Of a stretch of 64,000 nt of DNA, positions 52,175 through 62,734 are shown one piece after another. Location: contig NZ_RHFH01000003.1 in the NCBI RefSeq assembly GCF_004745075.1, positions 62,001 through 126,000 on the forward strand, written 5' to 3'. Below the pieces are notes generated by a model. That model did not search any database and had not been told where the DNA came from. It worked only from the letters and a program-made list of their open reading frames with translations. A program made the translations under genes and the position numbers. Within the stretch, counting starts at the first letter, position 1. The number at the start of each line of letters is the position of its first letter. This DNA comes from Brevibacterium sp. S111. GTDB lineage: Bacteria; Actinomycetota; Actinomycetes; Actinomycetales; Brevibacteriaceae.

Positions 52175-52894
52175 TCAGTCGGTCGGGTCCGACTCCTGCG
52201 GTGCGGCGGAGGGATCGGCCGGAGAACCGTCAGCTGAGTGGCCGGCCTGGGCCAGCCGTTTCGACTTCTTGTCGTGCTGCTCCTGGCTCGTGCCCAGGTG
52301 GCGGGCCGCCAGCGCGCCGGCGAGCTCCTGATCCCGACGGGCGATTGCGTCGAAGAGTTCAGCATGCTCGGTGGCCACGACGTCCAGGTCGTCATGCTGG
52401 CTCAGCTGCCAGCGCATCCGCGAATCGAGCAGGGTGCCGATCTCTGCCAGCAGCTCATTGCCGGAGAGTTCGACGACGATGGCATGGAATTCCGCGGCGC
52501 ACCGGTGGGCTCCGACGACGTCGCCGGCGTCCGAGAGCTCACGGCCTTTGAGCATCGTCGCCTCGAGCCGTGCCAGACCCTGGCGAGTGTGCCTCTGGGC
52601 GGCGAGCTCGAAGGAGAGCACGTCGAATACCGTGCGCACCTCGTTGAGATCGGCGATGTCGCTGGGGGAGAACTCCCGGACCGTCGACCACGTGTTCGGC
52701 CGATTCGTCACGAGCCCTTCGGAGGCGAGCTTCTTCAGCGCCTCTCGGACCGGTACGCGTGAGACACCGAGCTCGGTCGCGAGATTGCGTTCGACGAGCT
52801 TCTCACCCGGTGCCCGGTCGCCGTCGATGATCTCATTGCGCAGCACCTCGGTGACCCGCACGGTCTCCGAACGCGGAGTTTCAGCAGACGTCAT
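52175..52894 (-). CDS. GntR-family regulator (FCD domain)
   Basis: A 239-aa regulator: N-terminal winged helix (VTEVLRNEIIDGDRAPGEKL, LGVSRVPVREALKKLASEG) and an all-helical FCD ligand domain with metal-type residues (EFHAIVVELSGN). The C-terminal 30 residues are disordered. GAGGTGAG precedes ATG 52894. It is 11 bases downstream of the DUF885 gene, so co-transcribed with it; it is also convergent with the hydantoin locus and is the best candidate to control it. Confidence 0.87.
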   Translation of the reverse strand: MTSAETPRSETVRVTEVLRNEIIDGDRAPGEKLVERNLATELGVSRVPVREALKKLASEGLVTNRPNTWSTVREFSPSDIADLNEVRTVFDVLSFELAAQRHTRQGLARLEATMLKGRELSDAGDVVGAHRCAAEFHAIVVELSGNELLAEIGTLLDSRMRWQLSQHDDLDVVATEHAELFDAIARRDQELAGALAARHLGTSQEQHDKKSKRLAQAGHSADGSPADPSAAPQESDPTD

Positions 52895-52905
52895 CTCACC
52901 TCTTC

Positions 52906-54582
52906 TCACTGCGTGCGCTTCATCGCACGGCCGAGAGCGTCGAGGCCGACCGAACCGAGACCCAGCGCACGAGTGTGGAACTCCTTGAGGTCGAAGTCAG
53001 CACCGGCGGCGGTCTTCGCCTCGTCCCGGTACTGCTCCCACAGCCGCTGACCGATCTTATAGCTCGGAGCCTGACCGGGCCAACCGAGGTAGCGGTCGAG
53101 TTCGAAGGCGAGGAAGGACCGGTCCATGGCGACATTGTCGGTGAGGAACTGCCAGGCCTTCTCTCGGTTCCAGATTCCCCCGCCGAGGCTGGAAGGGGCC
53201 TCGAGGCCGAGATGGAAGCCGATGTCGAGAACGACGCGAGCCGCCCGCAGACGCTGCGAATCGAGCATGCCGAGATAGTCGCCGGGATCGTCGAGGAAAC
53301 CGAGATCGGCCATGAGCTTCTCCGCGTACAGTGCCCAGCCCTCACCGTGACCGGACACCCAGCACATGAGCCTGCGCCAGCGGTTGAGGGTGTCAGAGAC
53401 GTACGTGGCCTGGCCGACCTGCAGGTGATGGCCGGGCACACCTTCGTGATAGACGGTCGTCTTCTCCTGCCAGGTGGCGAACTCCGTGACGCCTTCGGGC
53501 ACCGACCACCACATGCGGCCGGGTCGGGAGAAGTCATCGGTCGGGCCCGTGTAGTAGATGCCGCCGGTGGCTGACGGTGCGATCATGCATTCGATCGTGC
53601 GCACGGGTTCGGGAATGTCGAAATGGGACTTGCCGAGTGCGGTGATCGCTTCGTCGGCCACCCCCTGCATCCACTCGCGCAGAGCATCGGCGCCCTTCAG
53701 GGTGCGGTCGGGATCTCTGTTCAGCTCCTCCATGACCTCGAACAGGTCTGCGCCGGGCAGGATCTTCGCAGCGATCTCGCGCTGTTCGGCATCGATGCGG
53801 GCGAGCTCTTCGAGCCCCCAGGCGTAGGTCTCGTCGAAGTCGACTTCGGCGCCGAGGAAGTCCCGGGAGTCCAGCGCATAGGCTTCGCGTCCGCAGGCTT
53901 CATTCTCTCCGCCGGCGGGCAGCAGCTGCTCACCGAGGAAGTCGGCAAGACCGGCGGCGGCTTCGCGGGCCGCCTCGGCGTGGGACTTCAGCTCGCCATG
54001 CAGAGTCTCGGGGACATCGCCTGCGCCGGTGGCGAGGCGGTCGAAGCTGCTGCCGGGCTCAGCGAGGGCACGAGCCTGTTCGATGACCTTCTCGATCTGT
54101 ATCCGAGCGGCGACCTGACCGTCCTCGCGTGCCATCGCCAGCGACTCCTGATAGCCGGCGAGCGAGGAGGGCACCGCGGCCAGCGTGGTCGCGATGGTCT
54201 GCCAGTCGGCGACGGTGTCGGTGGGCATGAGGTCGAAGACGTCGCGGACCTGCTGGAGTGGGGATTCGATGACGTTGAGGCTGGAGTGCTTGAGTCCGGC
54301 TTCGTAGCAGTCCCGGTCGACACCGAGGCGATCTCGCATGGCATCGATGGTCACGAGATCGACCTCGTCGAGCTCGGATTCGGCCGCGGCCTCATCGAGT
54401 CGGGCCAGGGTCGCGACGGTGACATCATTGAGCGCGGCGAGCCCGGCGGGGGAGAAGTCATCGAGTCCCTGCTTGCCGTCGAGCCCGAGGTAGAGGGCCA
54501 GGGACGGGGAGAGGGCGAGCATGTCATCGACGTAGGCTTCGGCGACCGCGTCGACGGCGGACGGGGTTCTCTTCTGGGTCAT
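52906..54582 (-). CDS. DUF885 family metallopeptidase-like protein
   Basis: A 558-aa mostly helical protein. The zinc motif is YHEGVPGHH, an H-E-x4-HH variant of the HExxH class, with the downstream helper segment HGEGWALYAEKL. The family has been linked to dipeptide/acyl-peptide hydrolysis. No signal peptide, so cytoplasmic. GTGGAGG precedes ATG 54582. Forms a transcription unit with the GntR gene. Confidence 0.85.
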   Translation of the reverse strand: MTQKRTPSAVDAVAEAYVDDMLALSPSLALYLGLDGKQGLDDFSPAGLAALNDVTVATLARLDEAAAESELDEVDLVTIDAMRDRLGVDRDCYEAGLKHSSLNVIESPLQQVRDVFDLMPTDTVADWQTIATTLAAVPSSLAGYQESLAMAREDGQVAARIQIEKVIEQARALAEPGSSFDRLATGAGDVPETLHGELKSHAEAAREAAAGLADFLGEQLLPAGGENEACGREAYALDSRDFLGAEVDFDETYAWGLEELARIDAEQREIAAKILPGADLFEVMEELNRDPDRTLKGADALREWMQGVADEAITALGKSHFDIPEPVRTIECMIAPSATGGIYYTGPTDDFSRPGRMWWSVPEGVTEFATWQEKTTVYHEGVPGHHLQVGQATYVSDTLNRWRRLMCWVSGHGEGWALYAEKLMADLGFLDDPGDYLGMLDSQRLRAARVVLDIGFHLGLEAPSSLGGGIWNREKAWQFLTDNVAMDRSFLAFELDRYLGWPGQAPSYKIGQRLWEQYRDEAKTAAGADFDLKEFHTRALGLGSVGLDALGRAMKRTQ

Positions 54583-54701
54583 GTCCTCCACCCTATCGCG
54601 AGCTGAGTCACATCCGCGGTGGACCCGAGCACTGTCGTGCTCTCGAACCCGCTAGTGTATCTAAGGTCCCGACGCACAGCAGAAAGAGAGGCCGAACTCC
54701 C

Positions 54702-55898
54702 GTGGCACGAGCGAAGCTGTGGACGAAGGACTTCATCGTCGGGATCGGTCTCAATCTGTCGATGTCGATGGTGTTCTACCTGCTCATGACGTCCATGGCC
54801 GGATACGCCGTCGCCCGGTTCTCCGCCGGGGAGGCTGCCGCCGGCTTCGCGTCCTCATCGTTCGTCCTCGGTGCCGTGGTCGCCCGTGTGCTCACGGGCA
54901 AGTATCTCGACTTCATCGGCCGTCGCACTCTGCTCATCATCACCATGGCGGTCTCGGTCCTCGCCTCGCTGGCGTATATGGCCGCCGACGGTCTCACACT
55001 CCTGCTCGTCCTCCGCATTGTCCACGGCATCGCCTTCGGAGCCGGGAACACCGCGATCATGACCGCCATCCAGAGCATCATCCCCGCCTCTCGGCGAGGT
55101 GAGGGGACCGGGTACTTCGGGACCGCGACGACTCTGTCGACGGCCCTCGGTCCGTACCTGGGGGTGATCATCCCCCGCGAATTCGACTTCGCGATGCTCT
55201 TCATCGCCTCGGCGATCATGTCCGTGTTCGCTCTCATCTCCTGTGTGCTCATCCGCCTGCCGGTCCAGGAGCTCAGCGACTATCAGCGCCGGACGAAATG
55301 GCAGCTCACCCTCGGCACGCTCGTCGACCGGGACGGTCTGCGCATCGGTTCGGTGATGCTGCTGGCCGGAACCGCGTACGCCGCGGCGCTCGTCTTCCTC
55401 GCCGGGTACGCGGCCGAACACGGAGTCGCTGCGGCGGCTTCGCTGTTCTTCGTCGCCTTCGCTGCGGCCTCACTGGTCGCCCGCCTGTTCGTCGGCCGGA
55501 TGCAGGACGCCTTCGGCGACAATGCGGTGATCTTCCCCGTCTTCATCTGCGATATCGCCGGCAATCTCCTCCTGGCCCTGTGGCCGACGATGCCGGGAAT
55601 CGTCCTCGCCGGTGTGCTCATCGGATTCGGCTTCGGTTCGCTCATGCCGTGCATGCAGGCGATCACGGTCAAATCCGTGCCGATGAGCAGGGTCCCCGTG
55701 GCCACCGCGTCGTTCTTCCTCCTCCTCGACGCGGGCTCGGGCATCGGCCCGGTGGTCCTCGGTTTCCTCTATCCGCTGACCGGAGGCAATGGCATGTTCC
55801 TCGTCTGCGCGGGACTCGTCGTCGCGGCCATCGTCGTCTACGTGTGGGTCCACGGACGTCGCCGAGGCGGTCGACCGGGCCGGGAATTCCTCGCCTGA
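54702..55898 (+). CDS. MFS transporter (drug/arabinose-efflux type)
   Basis: A 398-aa twelve-helix carrier beginning at GTG. GKYLDFIGRRTLLI is the loop 2-3 signature, and GIAFGAGNTAIMTAI and RRGEGTGYFG the loop 4-5 region, as in YwfA/YfcJ-like efflux proteins. AGAGAGG lies about 11 bases upstream. Divergent from the DUF885/GntR unit. Substrate unknown. Confidence 0.87.
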   Translation: MARAKLWTKDFIVGIGLNLSMSMVFYLLMTSMAGYAVARFSAGEAAAGFASSSFVLGAVVARVLTGKYLDFIGRRTLLIITMAVSVLASLAYMAADGLTLLLVLRIVHGIAFGAGNTAIMTAIQSIIPASRRGEGTGYFGTATTLSTALGPYLGVIIPREFDFAMLFIASAIMSVFALISCVLIRLPVQELSDYQRRTKWQLTLGTLVDRDGLRIGSVMLLAGTAYAAALVFLAGYAAEHGVAAAASLFFVAFAAASLVARLFVGRMQDAFGDNAVIFPVFICDIAGNLLLALWPTMPGIVLAGVLIGFGFGSLMPCMQAITVKSVPMSRVPVATASFFLLLDAGSGIGPVVLGFLYPLTGGNGMFLVCAGLVVAAIVVYVWVHGRRRGGRPGREFLA

Positions 55899-55944
55899 CA
55901 GGCACATGCCGCCACCGGGACCCCGTTCCGGGCTGCGTCGGCAG

Positions 55945-56000
55945 CCAGGTGGCTCCGCATGGTTGGGCTGTTCCGACGGCCAGGTGAGCTCCGCACGGTT
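55945..56000 (+). repeat. 20-bp direct repeat pair
   Basis: CCAGGTGgCTCCGCAtGGTT at 55945-55964 and a copy with two differences and one inserted base at 55980-56000, in the gap before the nitrilase-family gene. Spacing about 35 bases. Meaning unknown; may be binding sites or a small duplication. Confidence 0.55.
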
Positions 56001-56086
56001 CCGCCGGCGCGAGGGAGGAGATAGCCTGAGAGTGAACCGCAGGGAGGGCGCACCCTCCTTCGCACGCCCGTTTCCGGAGGATGAGA

Positions 56087-56884
56087 ATGAAGTTCGCTCT
56101 CGCTCAGATCAACTCGACCACCTCGGTGTCCGACAACCTCGAGAAGGTTCGCACCTATGCGCATGAGGCGGCCGCTGCGGGCGCCCGGTTCATCGTCTTC
56201 CCCGAAGCCACGATGTCGGCCTTCGGGTCGGGACTGCGCGCCATCGCCGAGGAGAACTCCGAAACCTGGCGGACAGCGCTGCAGGAACTCGCCGTCGATT
56301 CCGGCATCACCGTCATCGTCGGCGAATTCGCCACGGCCGCGGACAAGGTCATCAATCTGCTGGCCGTGTACGCACCGAGCGGCGAACGCCGTGACTACGC
56401 GAAGATCCATCTCTACGACGCCTTCGGCTTCAAGGAGTCGGACACCGTCGAGGCCGGAGAGGAGCCGGTCGTCATCGACATCGACGGCGAAGACATCGGG
56501 CTGGCCCTGTGCTATGACATCCGCTTCCCCAAACTCTTCGCCGAACTCAGCCGACGCGGTGCCCGCCTCGCGCTTGTCGCCGCTTCCTGGGGCGCCGGTC
56601 CGCGCAAGGTCGAACAGTGGGAGATCCTCGCCCGGGCCAGGGCCTTGGACTCGAATATGTTCATCGCCGCCCTCGGCCAGGCCGATCCCGAAGTCACCGG
56701 AGTCGAGGTGCCGAAGAAGGGGCCGACCGGTGTCGGGCACAGCCTCGTGTCCGACCCCTTGGGCAAGGTGCTGGTCTCCCTCGACGGGGCCGAAGGCCTC
56801 GAGATCGTCGACCTCGACCTCAGTGCCGCGGACTCCGCCGCCGAGACGGTCCCTGTGCTGGCCAACGCGAAGCTCGGCTACTGA
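56087..56884 (+). CDS. carbon-nitrogen hydrolase (nitrilase family)
   Basis: A 265-aa amidase/nitrilase-superfamily enzyme with the catalytic triad Glu40, Lys106 (YAKIHLYD) and Cys142 (LCYDIRFP). Length and sequence fit the deaminated glutathione amidase (NIT1-like) branch, a metabolite-repair amidase; omega-amidase is an alternative. ATG 56087 has GGAGGATGAGA upstream and is preferred over ATG 56081. The leader contains a small GGAGGG/CCCTCC hairpin at 56043-56058. Confidence 0.9.
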   Translation: MKFALAQINSTTSVSDNLEKVRTYAHEAAAAGARFIVFPEATMSAFGSGLRAIAEENSETWRTALQELAVDSGITVIVGEFATAADKVINLLAVYAPSGERRDYAKIHLYDAFGFKESDTVEAGEEPVVIDIDGEDIGLALCYDIRFPKLFAELSRRGARLALVAASWGAGPRKVEQWEILARARALDSNMFIAALGQADPEVTGVEVPKKGPTGVGHSLVSDPLGKVLVSLDGAEGLEIVDLDLSAADSAAETVPVLANAKLGY

Positions 56885-56963
56885 TGCGCATGTCGACCGT
56901 GCAGCTCATCCGCTGACGGTTTCGGCCCGTCCCCGAGGCTCAACTCGATGACCGAATGGCCCG

Positions 56964-57011
56964 ACCGGATTCAGCGGCGTCCCCGTTCGTCGACGGCGCA
57001 CTGAATCCGGT
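56964..57011 (+). terminator. terminator hairpin
   Basis: ACCGGATTCAG (56964-56974) pairs perfectly with CTGAATCCGGT (57001-57011); an inner CGTC/GACG extends it. About 80 bases after the nitrilase-family stop. Confidence 0.65.
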
Positions 57012-57058
57012 TCGCTGCGGGAGCGATAGGAATGTGCCTCAGAACACGGTAGTTGCAC

Positions 57059-57094
57059 TTGAGGCAAAAATGCACTGAGTGCAATACTGGGACC
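57059..57094 (+). promoter_or_regulatory. tetR-efflux promoter with operator in spacer
   Basis: TTGAGG (57059-57064), 18-base spacer, AATACT (57083-57088), six bases, then ATG 57095. The spacer holds the perfect palindrome TGCACT-G-AGTGCA (57071-57083), a likely autorepressor site. Another TTGCACT half lies at 57053. Confidence 0.65.
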
Positions 57095-59592
<2,498 letters not shown>

Positions 59593-59625
59593 TCGCGGAG
59601 TGTCGGCCCTGGCCGACCGGCGGCA

Positions 59626-59695
59626 CCGAAAGGACCGCTGCGCGTCGAGCGGACCAGTTGCAACCGGTCCGCTCGACGCGCAGCGGTCCTTTCGG
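59626..59695. terminator. 30-bp perfect-stem hairpin
   Basis: Arms 59626-59655 and 59666-59695 are perfect inverse complements (30 bp) with loop agttgcaacc. It ends the efflux operon and may also block read-through from the convergent carboxylase operon. Confidence 0.85.
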
Positions 59696-59731
59696 CGAGG
59701 CTCGTTCCGAGATGCGGTGCCGGCGGAGACA

Positions 59732-59768
59732 CTGAGGGCACCGACAGTCGATCTGTCGGCGCCCTCAG
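59732..59768 (-). terminator. terminator hairpin of carboxylase operon
   Basis: CTGAGGGCACCGACAG pairs with CTGTCGGCGCCCTCAG (16 bp, one G-U) around a five-base loop, 35 bases past the epsilon-subunit stop. Confidence 0.8.
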
Positions 59769-59803
59769 CGAGCTCCTGCGGCGAGTCGTGTTCTGCCGAG
59801 AGG

Positions 59804-60217
59804 TCAGCGTCCCAGTTTCTGGGTCCAGGTCTGGGGGAGACGTCTGCGCACATTCCGGCGGGGAGCCCGGAAGCCTGCCAGGTCGCCCTTGCGGGTCTCG
59901 GATTCGGCTGCGGCTTCGGCCTGCTGCGCGGCGTAGGCGGTCGCCACCTGGCGGATTGCGACGACGGCGGCTACGGCCGCGGCGCTGGCCATCTCATCGC
60001 TGATCGGCTCTCCGTCATCGGCATGCACCCGTGATCGACTCTCGACCGAGGGCACCCGCAGCGTCTCCGGAGACTCCGCCACCGCCTCGGCGGTGTGGTC
60101 CGCTTCGATGGAGGTGGTCACTCCAGCTGCGGGGTCCGCTTCGGTTGAAGTGCTCGCCCCGGCGGTGTGGTCCGCTTCGGGCACGGCTGCGGAATCGGTG
60201 TGTGCATCCTCGCTCAT
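59804..60217 (-). CDS. acyl-CoA carboxylase epsilon subunit-like protein
   Basis: A 137-aa protein. The N-terminal 60 residues are a low-complexity Ala/Thr/Glu tail with EADHTA repeats, encoded by direct copies of a GTGTGGTCCGCTTCG unit. The C-terminal half ([18 protein letters not shown] helix, basic linker, terminal TWTQKLG) matches the Ala-rich helix plus Trp pattern of actinobacterial AccE/PccE epsilon subunits. ATGA overlap with the beta-subunit gene supports this. Role by family: stabilises the alpha-beta carboxylase complex. Confidence 0.8.
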   Translation of the reverse strand: MSEDAHTDSAAVPEADHTAGASTSTEADPAAGVTTSIEADHTAEAVAESPETLRVPSVESRSRVHADDGEPISDEMASAAAVAAVVAIRQVATAYAAQQAEAAAESETRKGDLAGFRAPRRNVRRRLPQTWTQKLGR

Positions 60218-61794
60218 AGTGGGATGTTACCGTGCTTGCGCGCGGGGGCGTCGACATGCTTGTTCTTCAGCGCCCGCAGGGAGCGCACGATCCGGTTGCG
60301 GGTTTCGCTGGGTTTGATGACGGCGTCGATGTACCCCTCTTCGGCGGCGAGGTACGGGTTGAGCAGCGCATCCTCGTAGTCCTGGATGAGTTCAGCGCGT
60401 GCGGCCTCGACGTCCTCACCGGCCTCTTCGACGGCCTTGAGCTTGCGTCGGTAGACGATGTTCGCCGCACCCTGGGCGCCCATCACGGCGATCTGCGCGC
60501 TCGGCCAGGCGAGGTTGATGTCGGCACCGAGCTGTTTCGAACCCATCACGCAGTAGGCACCGCCGTAGGCCTTGCGGGTGATGAGCGTGACGAGCGGGAC
60601 CGTGGCCTCACCGTAGGCGTAGATGAGCTTCGCGCCCCGACGGATGATGCCGCCGTACTCCTGGTCGGTTCCGGGCAGGAACCCGGGCACATCGACGAAG
60701 GTGAGGATCGGGATGTTGAAAGCGTCGGCCAGGCGCACGAAGCGAGCGGCCTTCTCCGAAGCGTCGATGTCGAGGGTTCCGGCCAGCTGCATCGGCTGGT
60801 TGGCGATGACGGCGACACTGACCCCTTCGACTCGGCCGAAGCCGGTGACGACGTTGGGAGCGAAGAGTTCGGAGACCTGCAGGAACTCGCCGTCGTCGAG
60901 GACAGCGGTGACGACGTCGAGGATGTCGTAGGGCTGCGACGGAGAATCCGGCATCAGCGTATCCAGCGCCTCGTCTTCGGCCGTGAGCGTGAGATCGGAT
61001 TCGAACTCGTCGGCATCGGCCGGATCGAGGTTGTTCTGCGGCAGGAAGGAGAGCAGATCGCGCACATAGTTGAGTGCGTCGTCCTCATCGCTGGCGAGGT
61101 AGTGGGCATTGCCCGAGACCGTGTTGTTCGTCCGGCCGCCGCCGAGCTCTTCGTGGCCGACCGACTCACCGGTGACGGTCTTGATGACGTCGGGGCCGGT
61201 GATGTACATGTGGCTGATCTGATCGACCATGATCGTCACGTCGGTGAGCGCGGGGGAGTAGACCGCACCGCCGGCCGAGGGCCCCATGATCAGCGAGATC
61301 TGCGGGATGACGCCGGAGGAGGCGACGTTGAGGCGGAAGATCTCGGCGAAGAGGGCGATCGAGCCGACGCCTTCCTGGATCCGGGCGCCGCCGGAGTCGT
61401 TGATGCCGATGATCGGGCAGCCGAGCTTGAGCGCAAGCTTCTGCACCTTGACGATCTTGCGTCCGTTCGCTTCGGCGAGCGACCCGCCGAGGACCGTGAA
61501 GTCGTGAGCGAAGACCGCGACGGTCTTGCCTTCGATCGTGCCCAGGCCGCAGACCACACCGTCACCGTCGGGACGATTGTTCTCCATCCCGAACTGGTGG
61601 TTGTGGTGGCGGGCGAATTCGTCGATCTCCTGGAAGGAATCGTCATCGAGGAGAGCGTCGATGCGTTCACGGGCGGTCTGCTTGCCGCGCTTGTGCTGAT
61701 TGTCCACCGAGCGCTGGTTGCCGGTGTGAGCCGCGTCCCGGCGCTGGATGAAAGCGTCGATGCGTTCGGCTGTAGTCCGTGGGGTATCCGTCAT
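60214..61794 (-). CDS. acyl-CoA carboxylase beta subunit (carboxyltransferase)
   Basis: A 526-aa biotin-dependent carboxyltransferase. The N-domain [14 protein letters not shown] with [15 protein letters not shown] and the C-domain [22 protein letters not shown] are the CoA/biotin-binding oxyanion sites. Sequence fits PccB/AccD5-type enzymes, acetyl-/propionyl-CoA. ATG 61794 is chosen because it gives the family N-terminus; the frame continues 48 bases upstream into the shared promoter. Operon with the epsilon gene; divergent from birA, 67 bases apart. Confidence 0.93.
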   Translation of the reverse strand: MTDTPRTTAERIDAFIQRRDAAHTGNQRSVDNQHKRGKQTARERIDALLDDDSFQEIDEFARHHNHQFGMENNRPDGDGVVCGLGTIEGKTVAVFAHDFTVLGGSLAEANGRKIVKVQKLALKLGCPIIGINDSGGARIQEGVGSIALFAEIFRLNVASSGVIPQISLIMGPSAGGAVYSPALTDVTIMVDQISHMYITGPDVIKTVTGESVGHEELGGGRTNNTVSGNAHYLASDEDDALNYVRDLLSFLPQNNLDPADADEFESDLTLTAEDEALDTLMPDSPSQPYDILDVVTAVLDDGEFLQVSELFAPNVVTGFGRVEGVSVAVIANQPMQLAGTLDIDASEKAARFVRLADAFNIPILTFVDVPGFLPGTDQEYGGIIRRGAKLIYAYGEATVPLVTLITRKAYGGAYCVMGSKQLGADINLAWPSAQIAVMGAQGAANIVYRRKLKAVEEAGEDVEAARAELIQDYEDALLNPYLAAEEGYIDAVIKPSETRNRIVRSLRALKNKHVDAPARKHGNIPL

Positions 61795-61825
61795 GCCTCC
61801 ACAATAACGATGGAAGAGGCGATCA

Positions 61826-61855
61826 TTGTGCACTCTCACCAAAAGAATCTAGAGT
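61826..61855 (+). promoter_or_regulatory. birA promoter, leaderless
   Basis: TTGTGC (61826-61831), 18-base spacer, TAGAGT (61850-61855), then six bases to GTG 61862. Space for a ribosome-binding site is lacking. Confidence 0.5.
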
Positions 61856-61861
61856 GGACTG

Positions 61862-62734
61862 GTGAACAGCCAACACCTTCCTCTTCTCGTCGACGCCGAC
61901 TCCGTGCTCCGCGCAGCGGCGGACCGTGGGTTCTCGCTTCCGCCTCTGATCTGGGACGATGACTGTCCGTCGACGAATGACGACCTCGCTCGGCTGGTTC
62001 GCGAGAACGCAGCGAACGGCACCCCCTTGGCCGAGTTCACCATCCGCGGCACCGATTTCCAGAACTCCGGGCATGGTCGACTCGGGCGCACCTGGACTGT
62101 GCCTGCCCGTCGCTCGCTGACTTGGTCGATCCTCCTCACGCCCCCGGCCGGATTCACCCGCTGGGGCTGGATTGCGCTCATCGCAGGAGAGGCCGTGCGC
62201 TCTGCCGTCGCCGAGGTGGGGGTGCCCGCCGTCATCAAATGGCCCAATGATGTGCTCACCGCCGAAGGGAAGAAGCTGTGCGGGATCCTCGCCCGCATCG
62301 AACCCCTGGCCAGCGGTCCGCAGATCGTGCTGGGGATCGGGCTGAACACGCGATTGGAACCGGCAGACCTGCCGCGTGCCGATGCGAGCTCGATCGCCAT
62401 AGAAACCGGCAGACACGGTTCAGAAATTGATCATGAAGCGTTGCTAGTCTCAATTCTGAGCACCTTGATTCCCTGTTTGAGAGAGCTGGCTGAGTATGGC
62501 GAGACGGATTTCCGTTCCAGCACTGCGGCGCAGAGAGTACGTGAGCACATGGTGACGCTCGGGACGCGAGTCCGAGTGGAGAAACCCGACGGCTCGGACC
62601 TCATCGGCATCGCCACCGGCCTCGACTCCGACGCTGACCTCATCATCGACGACCGCGTGTCCGTCAGCGCCGGCGACGTCCACCACCTGCGTCCCGTCGC
62701 ACCGCCGACGGCTCCGACCGAAGGCGAGCGGTGA
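61862..62734 (+). CDS. birA: biotin-[acetyl-CoA-carboxylase] ligase
   Basis: A 290-aa class I biotin protein ligase without DNA-binding domain. The biotinoyl-AMP loop GHGRLGRTW and IKWPNDVL are present, followed by KLCGILARIE and a C-terminal SH3-like domain. It biotinylates the carrier domain of acyl-CoA carboxylases, which fits the divergent carboxylase operon. GTG start with a -10 box six bases upstream. Its TGA overlaps the ATG of the cyclase gene. Confidence 0.92.
   Translation: MNSQHLPLLVDADSVLRAAADRGFSLPPLIWDDDCPSTNDDLARLVRENAANGTPLAEFTIRGTDFQNSGHGRLGRTWTVPARRSLTWSILLTPPAGFTRWGWIALIAGEAVRSAVAEVGVPAVIKWPNDVLTAEGKKLCGILARIEPLASGPQIVLGIGLNTRLEPADLPRADASSIAIETGRHGSEIDHEALLVSILSTLIPCLRELAEYGETDFRSSTAAQRVREHMVTLGTRVRVEKPDGSDLIGIATGLDSDADLIIDDRVSVSAGDVHHLRPVAPPTAPTEGER

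Noticed and set aside
56881..56916. Tiny ORF (ATGCGCATG...) after the nitrilase-family gene
   Set aside because: Eleven codons, no ribosome-binding site; likely 3' untranslated sequence.
60232..61962. 576-residue plus-strand frame opposite the carboxylase
   Set aside because: Antisense to a clearly conserved carboxyltransferase; no motifs of its own.
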